Positions 1 through 13,429 of a DNA stretch of 64,000 bases are shown here, piece after piece. The position numbers were made by a program, and so were the translations under genes. The notes under the pieces are model-generated. The model did no database searches and was not told the DNA's origin. It saw nothing but the letters and a program-made list of their open reading frames with translations. The DNA lies in the NCBI GenBank assembly GCA_008711295.1, contig VUYV01000063.1, positions 1,359,164 to 1,423,163 of the forward strand. Reading direction: 5' to 3'. The stretch comes from Anarhynchus alexandrinus (lineage: Eukaryota > Chordata > Aves > Charadriiformes > Charadriidae). Each line of letters starts with the position of its first letter. The first letter of the stretch is position 1.

Positions 1-3000
1 CGATGTGTTTCATACCGGTTTTTGCTCTCCCAGGCTGCAGGTACATATGAGCTATTTTCATTTTGCTTTTTGCTACTATTCGCGTTGGTTTTGATGTCTC
101 AGCCCTGGAAGCTGATGGTCCTGACATAGTTTGCCACGCAATTTTGACCGCAGTCGGAAGACGCGCTCGTGCAACCTCTCATTTGTACGCCGGGTAAACA
201 CCGCCTGCGCGCTTCAACTCTACGTGACTGAAATCAGGGGAGGTTTTCACATTAACCTCAGCGGGAGAAAAATCGGGCTCAGAGTGCTCCTGCACACATA
301 TACGCTCAGATGCATTAACCGCTCACGCACATCTCGGATCCACCTCCCCAGTACTGCAAAAATACCATTTTTGTGTGTTATGTCTGAAAACCAGTGACTG
401 TAACTGCTCTGGAAGAGGCACGGAAAGGGCATTTTAACTGTTACCTTTCATAACCGTCACTGATGTCACCTAAAATCCCGACTCTTTTCCACCACCTGGA
501 AAATAATGGTACATATTAAAGCGGCTCGGGTGGTCCCAGAGCGGCCCAGGGTCCGCGCACGCCGGCACCACCGGGGCGTAGCGAGCTGCAGACGTGGGTT
601 GAGAGGCCGCAAAATAGTCCGTGGCAGGAGGCACGTGGTTTACTCAGTCTAAACACATTTAGAAAGTACCGTTTGCATCTGCACTCCTGCGGCTGGGCAG
701 CAGCACTGCGCTCCACCGCAGCCAGAGAAAACCCTCCACAGCGCTGGTGGGACTCAACCGAGGTCGCTCCAAGACCATCTGTCCCTTCAATAATCCATGA
801 AGCACTTTGGTGTCTGCTTCAGAGCAACGGACTTCTGCCGTCTTGAGAGGAGCTGGTACCAAGGCAGGCAACGGCTCGGGAAGAGCAACTGATTGCAGAG
901 GGAAAGCAGGAGAATGGGAAAAAAAAAAAAAAGGAATCAGAGTTTTCCACCCCATACCCATTTCTGGTGGGTTTGGACCTGAATACTACCCTAGAAAAAA
1001 TAGGGAGCTATGGGAAAGCATTTTCCAGTTGGGAAAGGAGTTAGTGGAGAGTTGTGAAGCACAGATGCTTCGGCACAAAAAGGTGAGCTGTCCTGGAGGA
1101 GCGCTGTTAACGTTGAAGAGGGGGAAGGAGAGGTGGTGGGTCCATGATGCAGGCATCAGGAGAGGAGGCTTTGCTGGGTGCAGAAACCCACTGATAAAAA
1201 CAACCACGCCGTTTTGACTGACTGGGCTTCTTCCTTGTTGTGTGACACCTGCATGAAGAAGATTTATCTCTTCAGTGAGATTTAGTTCCTCTTCTGTCTT
1301 CATCCACCGTGTCCCATGGCATTTCGCCCATTGCTACTGAGAAACGTCTCCCGGGAAGGGAGATCCTGTCAGGCAGGCAGGAGCCACGTTGGGTTTGTTG
1401 TGCCCTTTGGTGGAAGCTGGCAGGAAAAGGGCCAGTGTCTGCTGTTGTCCGATATTAAAAACGTTCCTCTTCAAACTGCAAAATAATTATCATTATGATC
1501 AACGTTCATGCAGCGCTTTGTTTCTGGGGACACCTGTTTTTTTGACAGCTCCTTTCTCAGGAGCGTGTGCCAACAGGAGCAGCTCACGCTATCCTCCAAA
1601 GCAACCCGGTACAGCTAGGGGACAGTTCTTCTTATTTCTTATAACGCGGAGTGCAGCCCGGTCCTCACACCTGATCGGGATTCCCAGGCACGCTGCATCG
1701 AGATAACGAATAACGACGGCACCAGGACAGGACTTCACCGGGTGGCAGCGAAACCCCGTCCCTCCCGGCCTGCCGGGTGCTGCCCTTTGCGGGCTGCCGT
1801 GACGAACCCATGCTCCCGGCGGCCGCCGGCACCGCTCCAGCCGTGGCACCGCCGGCTTCGTTACTCCGCCGCACCATTCCCATGGCGAGGCGGTTTCAGG
1901 GCATTTGCGCCTTAACTCACTCTCACACGCTAATACGCTGTTGGTCGTTAGCTGCAACACAAACCAGATATTAGCTTTTCCTGATAACGCCTCTACATAA
2001 ACCCACTTACTTCATCCATCATTTCTGTCCTCGCTGTTCTCCGTGTCTCGGAATTTAATCCTGGAAGGGTTGAAATATTGCGTTGCAGCCTCTGCCTTGT
2101 TGTTTCTCCACTTCTTCCTCGTTTGCCGTGTGAATTGACTGGGGAGATGTCTACCGAAGGCAATAAAGACCTTCCGACGCTTGGAGACAAATTCCTGTTA
2201 CTACAGCAAAGAGCTGGCAATAGTTCTCAGCTCACGGAAAGCTGTCTGGAAGTCTCATTTTTGCGTCTGCAAACGGCCACAGACTTTTGTATATCCGCAG
2301 GCTTTTCTATAGCCGACTTCGTTGCAGACGTGCCGTGAAAGCAGATGTTTGGCCAAGTAATTAAAAGTTGTGAACACTTTATGACTGTCATGGCAGGTAC
2401 CGCGTTGTGCTATTTGACTATTTCGTTCAGTCACTGTGTGAAATGCCTCCATTTTCCAGCGCTTCCTGGAATAATGAGTGTTATTGTTACTGATATATTT
2501 TGAAATCTATCTCTATGGACATTCTTTTGCGCTATTTTTATTTTTTTTTTCATTCTGTTTTGTTGGAATGAGTGTATTCAGCACAGTCCCATGCTCAGGC
2601 TGTCGCTAATGATAAGCTGCACAAAGAAAAGTAAACCAAGACGATGCAAATATTTAAAAGGACATCCTTGCCACATGCTTTACCCAAGTTTGGGCAAAAT
2701 ATCCTTTACTTCTCATACGAGGATGTTTTTCTAAGACAATGCTTTTTTCTAATTGACTTTCTCATTGTAACGATTTCTCTTAAATTATTTGATAGGCAGT
2801 GAAAGCTGCAGATTATTGCCACCGCTACTGAAGTCCTAGAATTTTCCATCATCATTGAACCTGCACCCAACTAAACATCACCTCAAAAGTCATGAGCTCC
2901 CACCCCGTACTCCTGTCCCAGATGCTGTCTACTGTCCTTTCCAGAAGAAAACTGGAGGAAGACTGAAAAGCTGCGCTTTCCAAGGTAATCACTTTAATAC

Positions 3001-5032
3001 GTACTTTTCTAGCTGACATCTCAGGCAGAAAACACGTCCATCCCCATTGCATTAGAGATGGATAGGAATGGTCAATACCCGCTTGCTGCAGACAAATGGA
3101 GTCCTTCATGGGACCTGTTCTAGGAATAGGTTTAAATTGGTTCTCTGAGGACATCTTACTGTTAAAACTGATGAGCTGAAGTCTTTGCGGGAGTCTGTTT
3201 TCCAGTTGTCTGCCACTGCAGGACAGGGCTGTATAAAATGTAGTTGTACTGGCTCAAAGAAATTTGGAGTAAACAGATGCAAATGTTATAAACGAAATCA
3301 AAACACTGCAATGATCCTAATTATGAAAGTAAATGTAGGCTCTGCTAAGAGATACGTACCATTGTAAAATAAATGATAGAGTGCAAGAAAAATCACACAG
3401 TCTTAGAAGCCAGCACAAAGGACTCCATAATAAAGAAAACCTGTTTGAAATTATAATCTCAAATAATTTAGGCACTTCATTTACAGTTGCATACTGTTTT
3501 CAGACATTTCCCAAAATTCTTGACGTTCTCAGCTTTTTCACAAAATAATCTGCTTCATAATGTGTCTGTAAATCACATAGCCCATATGGCTGTTGACATA
3601 CGGTCTCTCTGGCTATCGAAATTAAATCCTTTTGGGGGTTAAACCCAGGACTGTGATGTGCACAATAAATACTGACTCCTATTTTCCGCTTAAGGCAGAA
3701 TAAAACCATTGTAGAAAGTTCTAAAGTCTTAATGGCCGATGGATTTTTCCATGGGCAAAGGCAGACGAAGGAACACTCAGAGTTTTCCATCAGCATCCCC
3801 CAGGGCAGTAGCATCACCATATTTTTTTTTCCCCAAGGATGTTTCAGTCCAGGCATTTTCTGCTCCAGGTGCAGGAGAACAGGAGAGGGGAGCGACAGAT
3901 GTGATGTAAAGGAAACCTGTGACTTTTCAGGGTTTTTAACCAGCATCCAGACTTGTCTCCAGAAACTCCTGATACCTTTGACCTGCTAACACTGGATGCC
4001 TGGAAATCAGCATAGATTGCTTCGTGTTTCACTGCCTCATTCTCCCTGACAAACGTGTAGGGAAGTTTATTTGCAGAAAGGCTGAGAAGAACACATGGTT
4101 ATAAAAACTAAAACCAACTATAGCTCGTCTGACGGCATGTGAAAGCCTTTTATCTGGTTACTTGGCATTCAGTTCATTTACTTGCTAGGCTTCATCACAA
4201 ATTATTTCATAGTGAAATTAAAAAACTTCTGTCCCGCTTCACAGATTATTTGTTTGGGTTTTTTACCCTTTTGCACTGTGATACGTTCTCATGGAGCTTT
4301 CTGGTGAGGTCTCGTCTGCCAGTGGCATGGAGCTCTATTTCAGCTTTTGCCTTCAGGAGAATAAAAAAGGTAGAAGTGAATTGCTGGGCTGGGCTGTGAC
4401 TGTGCTGCTGGTGCAATGATGTTGCAGTATGACCAGAAGCGGTGCAGGTTCCCCTTGCAGCTGCCTTGGCAGCGGCCGGTGGGGCTCGGTGGTTTGCTTG
4501 GAGTGCCTAAATAGACAACCAAAAAATAACCACAGATTATAAGAGTTGGTTAGGTGGCGTCATCGGCATTCCTGCATCGTGATAATGTCTCGAAGCTGTA
4601 CTTCTTTTAAAAATGAGCCTTTAGAGCAGGTTGGGTATCTCCAGGCACTGGTTGCTGGATATCGATTCCCTCCCTCCAGGTGGCTAATAACAGCTCTCCT
4701 GCCCATGTCGATAGTGGCTCTTTGATGCCCAGCCTGAAATAGGTTTTCTCACCGGCAGCAAAGAAGTCCACGTCACAAGACACCAGCTCACTGAGTGCTG
4801 ATTTGACAGCCTTATTGGCAGCCCTTGCCGCGAGGCCAAGGAGTTGTGGGAGCACGGATGCCGCGATTGCCATGCCAACCCCTGGACGTTGTCCCTTCCG
4901 TTCGCCACGGAGCACGCTGGCAGCGAGGGCCGGCAGCTGCTTCATCAGCCTCTCTTGGCTGGTCCATCAGGCTGGCACTACGCTTACCAAACGTACTGAA
5001 AATTAATGCTAAAACCAGAAGAAAATGTACAA

Positions 5033-5082
5033 AATTTTATTTTATTTTATTTTATTTTATTTTTATTTTTATTTTTTTTTTA
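5033..5082. repeat. (TTTTA)n microsatellite
   Basis: About nine pentamer units of TTTTA grade into a T-rich tail. This is seen directly in the sequence. It is a simple repeat whose length is likely to vary between individuals. Confidence 0.9.
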
Positions 5083-5914
5083 TCCATGCAGAGAGGCTGG
5101 TAGGTAATGGGGCACATAAAGTCCTGTGTTCTCCCCAGTATCACCAGATAATATGGCATCCTTACCTCCTATGTGATTAATTATTTCTAACATTTTCTTC
5201 TGAAATATTGCTTAGTGAAAATCTCAGTCAAATCAAGCCAGAGCTGAAATACTAAAAAAAAATACATGTAGAAGCAGTTAGAATATATGTTAGGAATCAA
5301 TTGTACACAATTTCCTGGAAGTTTGAGTGCAGTTCCTGGAAGTTAGTGCAGTTTTGAAGGACCTGGCTGTGTTTTCAGCCGTGCGTTCTGTTAGCTAGAC
5401 AGAACAACCTCCGCACAGGCCCGATGGTGACCTAGCAAAAACCAAAAGCCTTATAACACTGCTGCATTTGTCTAAGGCTCCAGATGATTTTCTGATGTAC
5501 AAAAATTTACGCACGTATATTTCAGCAATAGAAAAATCAGCATTATGAGTGGAAGACTCAATTATATTTTGCTGTTATTTTTAACAAGAAAGGCGCAACA
5601 TAAATTAGTAAGGATGTGTGTAAACACAATTTAATAAATACAAGAAAAGAAGATACATCCCCCAGTATGCGGAGTTTATAGCCTTGTGCAATGTAATTAT
5701 GTTTATGTGAGTATGAGCATAATAAACTGTAGAAAGTCACCCAGTAATGACTGATAACAGTGTATGTAACTCTAATTATATACAGTACCGCAGCTGAAAT
5801 ACTGATCATTACCCCGCAATTTGCGTAACAGAGACAAGAGTGGAAGGGTGTTTTGTTGTGGTTTGTTTTGCGGGTATTTCTTAAGTGAAGGACTGGAACT
5901 CTAACCAAATACTG

Positions 5915-5929
5915 CCCCCCCCCCCCCCC
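5915..5929. repeat. Poly-C homopolymer, 15 bases
   Basis: An uninterrupted run of fifteen C residues lies about 125 bases from the 3' end of the neighbouring CR1 element. Its length should be treated as uncertain because homopolymers are error-prone in sequencing. Confidence 0.9.
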
Positions 5930-6054
5930 TCCAAGAGGCTCCCAGAGTGGTACTGTTGCAATCTGTTATTTAAACACCGTTGTCTTCTGTTTTCCATGCA
6001 CGTGAACTGCATGATCCCAATGATTCCTTTAGCATTCCCATTCCCTCCTTTTTA

Positions 6055-6502
6055 TAGAATCATAGAGTCTTTTAGGTTGGAAGAGACCTTTAAGATCATC
6101 AAGTCCCACCATCAACCTAACACTGCCAAAACCACCACTAACCCATGTCCCTCAGCACCACGTCTACCCGGCTTTTAAATCCCTCCAGGGATGGCGACTC
6201 CACCACTTCCCAGGGCAGCCTGTTCCAACGCTTGACAACCCTTTTGGGGAAGAAATTCTTCCTGATATCCATCCTAAACCTCCCCTGGTGCAACTTGAGG
6301 CCATTTCCTCTTGTCCCATCCCCTGTTCCTTGGGAGAAGAGACCAACTCCCCTCGCTACACCCTCCTTTCAGGTAGTTGTAGAGATTGATAAGGTCTCCC
6401 CTCAGCCTCCTTTTCTCCAGGCTGATCACCCCCATTCCCTCACCCGCTCCTCATCAGACGCGTGCTCCAGACCCCCCACCAGCTCCGTTGCCCTTCTCTG
6501 AC
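6055..6502 (-). mobile_element. CR1 LINE fragment, 5'-truncated, minus strand
   Basis: Read on the minus strand, this is the 3' part of a CR1 non-LTR retrotransposon. The 3' end lies at the left edge (TAGAATCATAGAGTC), followed by the CR1 hallmark GGTTGGAAGAGACC...AAGATCATCAAGTC. It belongs to the version with the longer 3' segment (AACACTGCCAAAACCACC, CCATGTCCCTCAGCACCACG), like the copy at 51601 and unlike the other copies here. It runs back to the end of the reverse-transcriptase reading frame (complement of CGTTGCCCTTCTCTG). Scattered substitutions and loss of the regular octamer tail suggest an older insertion than the plus-strand copies at 12723 and 47991. Confidence 0.93.
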
Positions 6503-9500
6503 CCAAACCCATTTTCGGGCGGGAGGGAAGCAGTGAGCGGAGCGCTCCGAGCGCTGCCCAGAGCTCCGCACACCGCACCTCCATCTCTTCTGCCGCTTTT
6601 TGAGCTGCCCACAGGGTACGAGGCATTCCGAGTTCAGAGCAGAACGCAGTCCTTGCCGACCTTAGCCAGCTGAGCGGCCTCGGAGGCTGAAGACAGGCCT
6701 GGAAACTCGGGTTGTAAATCCCGTAGGGATTTCAGCCTCTCTTTTTTGGCTCTCTGAGAGCAGAGGCGCGTGTGCAGTTGATGCCCCGGGAGCCTGGAGC
6801 ACAGGAGGGCATTTTAGCATCTATGGCAGAGCTTGACGGTTCCCTGTATTATTTCCTATGTCGCTTCCCAGCCCGTGACCTAAATTATGAGTAAGAAGAT
6901 ATTAAGCCTGCGTTTTAACTTAAGAGCTGACTACACCCACAGGAGAAATTAAAGCGCAGCGTTGTTTTTTGAACGAAGGTAAGCAAGCAGTGAAATACTG
7001 GATGCTTTGTTTAAACTGCTGCCAGAAACAGGAAGATTTGAGCAATAGCCTGTTCCTCTTTATTGCTCTTTCTCCTCTAAAACCTATCTCCTACCCCTAC
7101 CATATTCAGGCACAGCACAGTCCTGTTTGGGCTTGTTGGCTTGTTGTGTTGCAATAAAATGTTAATTAACCTTAATTCCTTACTCCTTCCTGATTGCTAT
7201 TAGACCTGTTTCCCCCAAAACTAGCATTTGGCAGCTCTTACAGGAACTTCTTCACCGTAAAGTCTGTGGGGTTTTGTGTGCAATGTCGTGATCGCGGTAC
7301 CAGAGAAAACCTTGGGAAAGGAATGTGGCAGAGCTCTAACTTCTTGGTCTTGCACGAGTCCTGAATTGCTCATTGCGGTGAGAAGGAGCAAGCAGAGACT
7401 GTACCCCATCGTCCTTCTGGGCTGGTTGGTGGCTACCTACAGGTGCTCCTTCTGTAAGTACTGAATGTCTTCTTTCTTAAAATAGAGAAAAAAAAAATCC
7501 GAATTTGCAAGTATTGACTCTAAATAAATGCTCTCAGTCCTTGAATAACCCCATCTCCTTTGATTATAGGTCCTTTGCCTCACCTCAGCCAGTTCTTGCA
7601 GCTAATAACATACCAGCGGATTTAAAACATGCGCCCTTTGCTGAGGAATGAGGTGCTCTAAAGTAATGAGATGCTCTAACTGTAACCCACCTTTACTCTT
7701 TCAGGGAAGATGTGGTTGACGTTGAACCATGAGGCATTTTATATCGGGTTTCGCTCCGCGAAATTTCAGCTAATGCCATAAAAGAGTTAATTGGTGTCTG
7801 CAGGTTACAGTCTAAGTTTATCCCGTGTCAGGATTTTCTCCTGCCACTGCTCATAGACAAGGTGATAATCTCGTATCTGAAGGCAAACATATAGAATACG
7901 TTTTAGTGATCCCATGGAGCGGTTTCCCAGGCAACTGTAACATCTTCATCCACAGCAGGGTGCAGGGCTTGCCTGGCCAGCTTCTCTTCGTGCGAGCGAG
8001 CCCGCAAGCCGCAAACGTGCCTTGCCACGCTTTGTGGAGATTAAAAAAAAAAAACAAACGTGGTTTGGACTAGTTTTGGGTGTTTCCTCTTGAAGTTAAG
8101 GTCATTCCTGGCTGTGGTATTGTCCAGAATAAAGAGTATTTGACTGCTTAGGTTGGAAAGACGCATAGCCCAGGCACAACCTGCCAGCTGGGATTGAATG
8201 GATGATAGCGTCTGTGAGGACAGCGAAACGTGCTGCTCAGGGTCCAGAGATGGGCAGGGGAACCAGGAACCATCCCATGCCAAAGAGAAATATTAGTGAT
8301 ACAAGAGCAAAAAAAAAAACAAAAACAAAAACAAACCCATGTGGCTAAAATTAGGAAGGGGAGAATCAAAAGATCGCTTTATGCCGGGGAAAAAAACGTA
8401 GTAAATACGTTTTGTTCTTGTACTGCATCCATTCTTGCGGAAAATGGGACTAGACCTCAGAACGACAGCGGAGAACATGAAGTCTGTATGAACACGGTGT
8501 GCTCTTCTTCAAAATCCGTCCCCAGCCCCTGTTTATGCTACGCCACCCCAAATGTGTCAGCGGGGCTTTGGGGGAGGTTGTAGGTTAGAAAATAGCTCTG
8601 GGAAATTTGAAGTTATCAGGCTCTGCGTTCCCCATCTCTGACAGTGGGAACAGAAAAAGCAGCTTACAGCCCGTGAACTACAGGGATTGTAAAGCAATTT
8701 GATGTGGCTTAGGAACATAGTGTGTAATTTGGCACCGAAAACTCACACGTGGACTCTGAGATGCACACCGAGAAACCGCAGTAGGGCCGAACTGTGAATC
8801 GTTCCAGGGAAATGGGAGACCTTTGGGTTGCGCCTGTTGGTCGCGTCTGCGATGCGCAGCTATCCGTATCTGAGCTAGCCTGGTACGCCCGCGGTGCGAC
8901 GTGCCCTAAGGCCACAAGCTTCAACGCTTTCAAAGAGCGCATGTTAAGAGACTCTGCCCTTATATCAGAAGCCTGCGATGAGTTGAATCAGGGTATTTTT
9001 AGCTCCTGTCCTGTTGGCTTAGATGATGGTGATATTATGGGATTTGGCAAGGCAGAGAACTGTAGGGTTATTTGAGTTTCAAGGGATCTCTTCTATGTAA
9101 TGTGGTCCTGTCGTTCCAGCGGTAAAGAGACTGGGAACTGCGCGAGCTTCGCGTTCTTTATTGCTCATTCATAATTTGTTGTAGTAGTCTGGAGCATCTC
9201 AAATCTCATGAAGTAATGACGAAGGGTGGGCCCGTGGCGGGCGCTGGAGCCCTGTGCAGAGATCCCAGAGCTAGTGGAGATGGTGCTCACTGCAGCACCA
9301 GGAGAAGCATCACCTCGTCCCCAGGGCATGGTCCATACACCCATAAACCCTGCTGAGACAGCTCGGGTCCCACCACACTCACGTGGTTATTTGGTGCTGA
9401 GGACCAGGTGGGTGATGCACGCGGTGGTTCCGTGGAGGGTTGATTCGGGTGTGCTTCTCGTCGAGTCCTTCAGCTCCCAGTACTTCTTGCTTTTAAGAAG

Positions 9501-12500
9501 AGGCCCTCAGCCCCTTTGAAAGTTACACCCTGCCTATCTTCCCTACTCACAGCTGGGACTCGCTCAGTCTTTATTGAAAAGTGCAATATTGAAGTCCATC
9601 ATTGAATTTTTTCAGTGCACTTGTGTGATGGGAATTGGGTTTAAAAGCATGAACTTTTACCATTCAAAGGAAAGAACTGGCTGTCGGCAGGCGGGCTCTT
9701 TGGAGGGAAAAAGGAGTCACAGGGTTTTTTTGTGGACTACATGTTTGCTTCTGGCAGTCAATACAGTGTCAAGCTGAATGGAGAGCTGGTCCTTTTCACG
9801 TACTGTATCTTCAACACTTTTCCTGCGAGACTGGAGCAATGAAACTCCGTAGTAAGTAGGCAGAAAATATCCACTGTCCCGTCCACAGAGAACAACCCTC
9901 ACCCTCAGCGTTTGGGGCTGTTCCTATTCCCTGGAGAGTGAGGTTACGTTAGTTTTTCTAATACTGGATTTTGTGTTTATTCGTAGGAATCTGTATTCTT
10001 GATTAAGAAGTAGCAGTTGATTACGCCCAAAGCTTGCAGCTGTGGGAAGGGATATGGGTTGGAAAAAACCATTAAGCCCCTGATGCTTAAAGGGGAATTC
10101 ACAAGGTGGAGACGGGGAGAGAGATGAGGTTTGTAAATTAGGTATTAATGCAAACAACGGAAGACTAAGGGAAGCAGATATAACTTCTTGAGGAGTTACA
10201 CCAGGTGCTAAAACATAATTAGGTGTGAAGAAATGCTTGCAAAGAGCAAGAAAAATCCAATCAGCCGCAACGGGTTTTCAGCGAGAAACCCAAAACTTCT
10301 TCTGTCTTTTGGCCTGTGGTATTTTTGAATGAAGCCTTTTATAAGAGGAGGAGAACACAAGGAAGAATCAGGCTCCTCGGCAGCTTGTGTTCAGACAAAA
10401 GGCGTGTCACCTTGGGCACCGAATCGTATGACAGCAACATCTACCTCTCTCCTACTTGAGGACCTTTGTAAGCAACGATAGTCACCAAGCAGTGATCCAG
10501 GGCTGGTGTTTTGCAAGGCAGTGAAGCTCCTTGCCATCACCCATGGAGTACCAAAGGTACCGAGAGGTACCCGATGCCTGCGTACCGCCTCTCTGCCTCG
10601 ACTGCCGGCAGACCAAGGCGGACTCGTCGTTGGATTTTATCTTCCTACCAGCCAATTTGAAAGCACAGGTATGTTCACGATGTGAAGCTTGCTCTAGGGT
10701 TCAGTGCCTCTTTGTCTTCTGTTTAGCGGGTCTTTACGGAGAAGGCCCTTCCTATCAAAAGGATTTTGCAGCAAAAGATGCCTCCTTTAAAGAGGCTGCA
10801 ATACCCTTGTTTATTAAGTGGCACAGACAAGTAGAAAGAAAATAGCAGTAAGTTAAAAGAGCACGAAGAACAGATGGAAAATGCTCTGCATTTTGGAGAA
10901 AAAAAGGTGTGTCCTCTCACCTCCTACAAATGATGACTGAAGTTCCAGATGTAGCCACTTATTGCCTAAAGGTACTTTAGGTCTCGTGTCACAAATTTAA
11001 ACTGGCATCTTACCCTTCTCCAGAAATGCCAAGAGCTAATCTGCGGAACAGCTGAGATTTCTGCCTCGCAAATGTTGCCTGTTCACAAGGAAATGAGCCA
11101 CCCCTGAGTTGCGATTTGGATATTTTCTCATAATTCTGTGCCAAGTGAGAAGTAACTTTGCTCCTCTCCCAGCTGATCAGGACTGTTTGTAGAGGAAACG
11201 AGACTGTAGACAGATGTTCTCCATGCAGCTGACCTGTTTTCCGTCCTGAAGGTTACTCCAGATTGCATAAAAACCTGCTCAGGTGTAAGCAATTCACCCT
11301 TTTCTGTCCAATCTGTAGATGGTGAGTGTCCTGATGAGCACTTGGCATCCTCTGTGTTCCTCACTGACCTTGCAGTTACTACAGGTCCGCAGGTTTGTGT
11401 CCCACTTTTTGCCTCCCAACCATGATTGTTCATTGGGTTAGCCGTGCTGCTGTGACTAACTTTTGCCCTACGTCATTCCCTCTTTTCCATTCCCAAATGA
11501 CATAGCGCTTGTTGGTATGACAACTCAAGGACAGGAAAAAAATGGCTTTGTGCTGAGATTCTGTAGACGAAAATATGCAAACTTGCTCGAGCCGGAATAT
11601 TCTGTTGGCGTCTTAGCATAATAAAAAAGAGCAGGTAAGTTTTCCTCGTCTGTCTTAGCCTTATCCACTGGAGAACCCTGAGATACAGCGCAGTAACATA
11701 CATAAGAAATTATGCCCTTCAAAACCATCCAACTCTTTCTCCCTATTCCCTACTATTTATACTATTTATGTTAGCTTTCCTCGACTCCTTTAAATTTTGA
11801 TCCCTTTAAAGTTTGATCTCCTCTTCTTAAGTCACATCAGACTTTCCTACATCCTTTTCTCCTCGCTCTCCTCAAAAAAACTTTGCCTTTTCTTGTCGAT
11901 CTAGGCTCGTTTCTCTTTCTTGCTTCTACTTCAACAACTATTCAGGCTTTCTCAGATCATCCAGATCTTTGTTGCATCTGAACAGAAATTGGGTTTCGGC
12001 TTTGACAGGTGTCTTTTTAGCTCAGCACTGACATCTTTTCTTAGGCAGCAACTTCCTGTAGGGTCTATTTGAGAAATTTCTGAATGCATACATTATGTTG
12101 GCACGTACAAATAAGCACAGCAAAAATGATAATTTCCGTTGCTGAGTCTCCCCTTAATGGGTTGAGCAAGTTTTGTCTGCTCTGCTTTTTTTTTTTTTTT
12201 TTCCTTTTTTTTTTTTCCCTCCAGATAAATTATCAAATGACTTTAACATTTGGTGGTGGTGCATGGAGAATAATGAGGGCTTGTTTTTCGTGTTGTACTT
12301 CATGCGGATTGTTTTTTATGAAGGCACGCTAAGGAATGTGGCAAAAACGCAAGAGTGTCTGTAAATCGGAAATCTTTTCTGCCGTGTCTAAATACGTTTT
12401 TTGCCAAAAGCATTATTCTTGTCATTTCCCGTAGACCGCAGCAGGAATGCGGTAGCATCAGCAGGAGGCGCGTGGACATTTGTGCAGTTGGCGGGGGGCC

Positions 12501-12722
12501 TGCAAGGTGCCATGCGCCGCGGTCTGTGGGAGATGATGATGACGTTTGGTGTCACAGGCTCAGGTTTTACATCACCGCCCGATCTGACGCAATCGGCAGC
12601 TCTGCCCCGGGACTGGGGGGAGTGGGACCGGTGGACCCAAGTAAGGGAACTCACGCTGTCTCTGCCCACGTCGTCTCTGTGTACGTTGACTGTAGCCAGG
12701 AAAAAGAACATATATATAATGG
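6503..12722. other. Non-coding stretch, no recognised gene
   Basis: No gene family is recognisable on either strand. The stretch contains an A/AAAAAC simple repeat near 8310-8336 and a T-rich tract at 12187-12218. A short open segment at 10531-10669 ends in a splice-donor-like site and is discussed in the findings, but it is not strong enough to call a gene. Confidence 0.55.
12187..12218. repeat. T-rich tract
   Basis: Two long T runs are separated by CC. It is directly visible low-complexity sequence. It could be a degraded poly-A tail read on the other strand, but no retrocopy is recognisable next to it. Confidence 0.8.
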
Positions 12723-13294
12723 GAGGGAGGTGATTCTGCCCCTCTACTCCACTCTCGTGTGACCCCACCTGGAGTACAGCATCCAGCTCTGGGGGCCCCA
12801 ACATAAGAAGGACATGGACCTGCTGGAGCGTGTCCAGAGGAGGGCCATGAGGATGATCCGAGGGCTGGAGCACCTCTCCTATGAGGAGAGGCTGAAGGAG
12901 TTGGGGCTGTTCAGCCTGGAGAAGAGAAGGCTCCGGGGAGATCTTCTTGCGGCCTTTCAGTACCTAAAGGGGCTACAGGAGAGCTGGGAAAGGACTTTTT
13001 ACTGGGGCATGGAGTGATAGGACGAGGGGGAATGGCTTCAAACTGGAAGAGGGCAGGTTTAGATTGAACATTAGGAAGAAGTTTTTCACTGTGAGGGTGG
13101 TGAGGCACTGGCACAGGTTGCCCAGAGAGGTTGTTGAGGCCCCATCCCTGGAGGTGTTCAAGGCCAGGCTGGACGTGGCCTTGGGCAACCTGGTCTGGTG
13201 GGAGGTGTCCCTGCCTATGGCAGGGGGGTTGGAACTCGATGGTCTTCAATGTCCTTTCCAACCTAAACCATTCTATGATTCTGATTCTATGATT
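12723..13294 (+). mobile_element. CR1 LINE fragment, young-looking, plus strand
   Basis: This is the 3' end of a CR1 retrotransposon in plus orientation. The left part still translates as the C-terminal end of the CR1 ORF2 polyprotein after the reverse transcriptase: LPLYSTLV, then [31 protein letters not shown] and [20 protein letters not shown] in consecutive positions. The 3' untranslated part follows (GGAGGTGTTCAAGGCCAGGC...TTGGAACTCGATGG...CCTTTCCAACC) and ends in ATTCTATG-type octamers. By eye it differs from the 47991 copy at only about ten positions over 440 bases, so both come from a recently active subfamily. It is 5'-truncated and has lost the endonuclease and most of the reverse transcriptase. 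Confidence 0.95.
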
Positions 13295-13429
13295 ATAGAT
13301 GATGATTTAGACTTTAAAATTCAGAGGATGGTGACTATGCCACAGCCAACAATTCCTGTCTGAGGTAGGATGAAAAATGTGACTTTAAAGCTAATTTCTA
13401 CTTCTGGCACGCAGCTTCATCCCCTTTGC

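Larger units (their letters stand above)
1..6054. other. Intergenic/intronic sequence without a recognisable gene
   Basis: I read both strands and found no exon set, known protein motif or RNA gene. Open frames here reach 148 codons (minus, 3500-3946), but they overlap one another on both strands and resemble no family I know. Visible simple sequence includes an A-tract near 917-931 and the ATTTT array listed separately. CpG-rich patches occur around 520-620 and 1760-1890. Confidence 0.6.

Noticed and set aside
3500..3946. 148-codon minus-strand frame
   Set aside because: No family resemblance, no splice or start context, and opposite-strand frames overlap it.
4607..4945. 112-codon minus-strand frame rich in Ala and Leu
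   Set aside because: Open on both strands in a GC-rich patch, with no recognisable domain or promoter.
8140..8165. GGTTGGAAAGAC as a further CR1 3' end
   Set aside because: Only about ten bases match, and the downstream AAGATCATC segment and octamers are absent.
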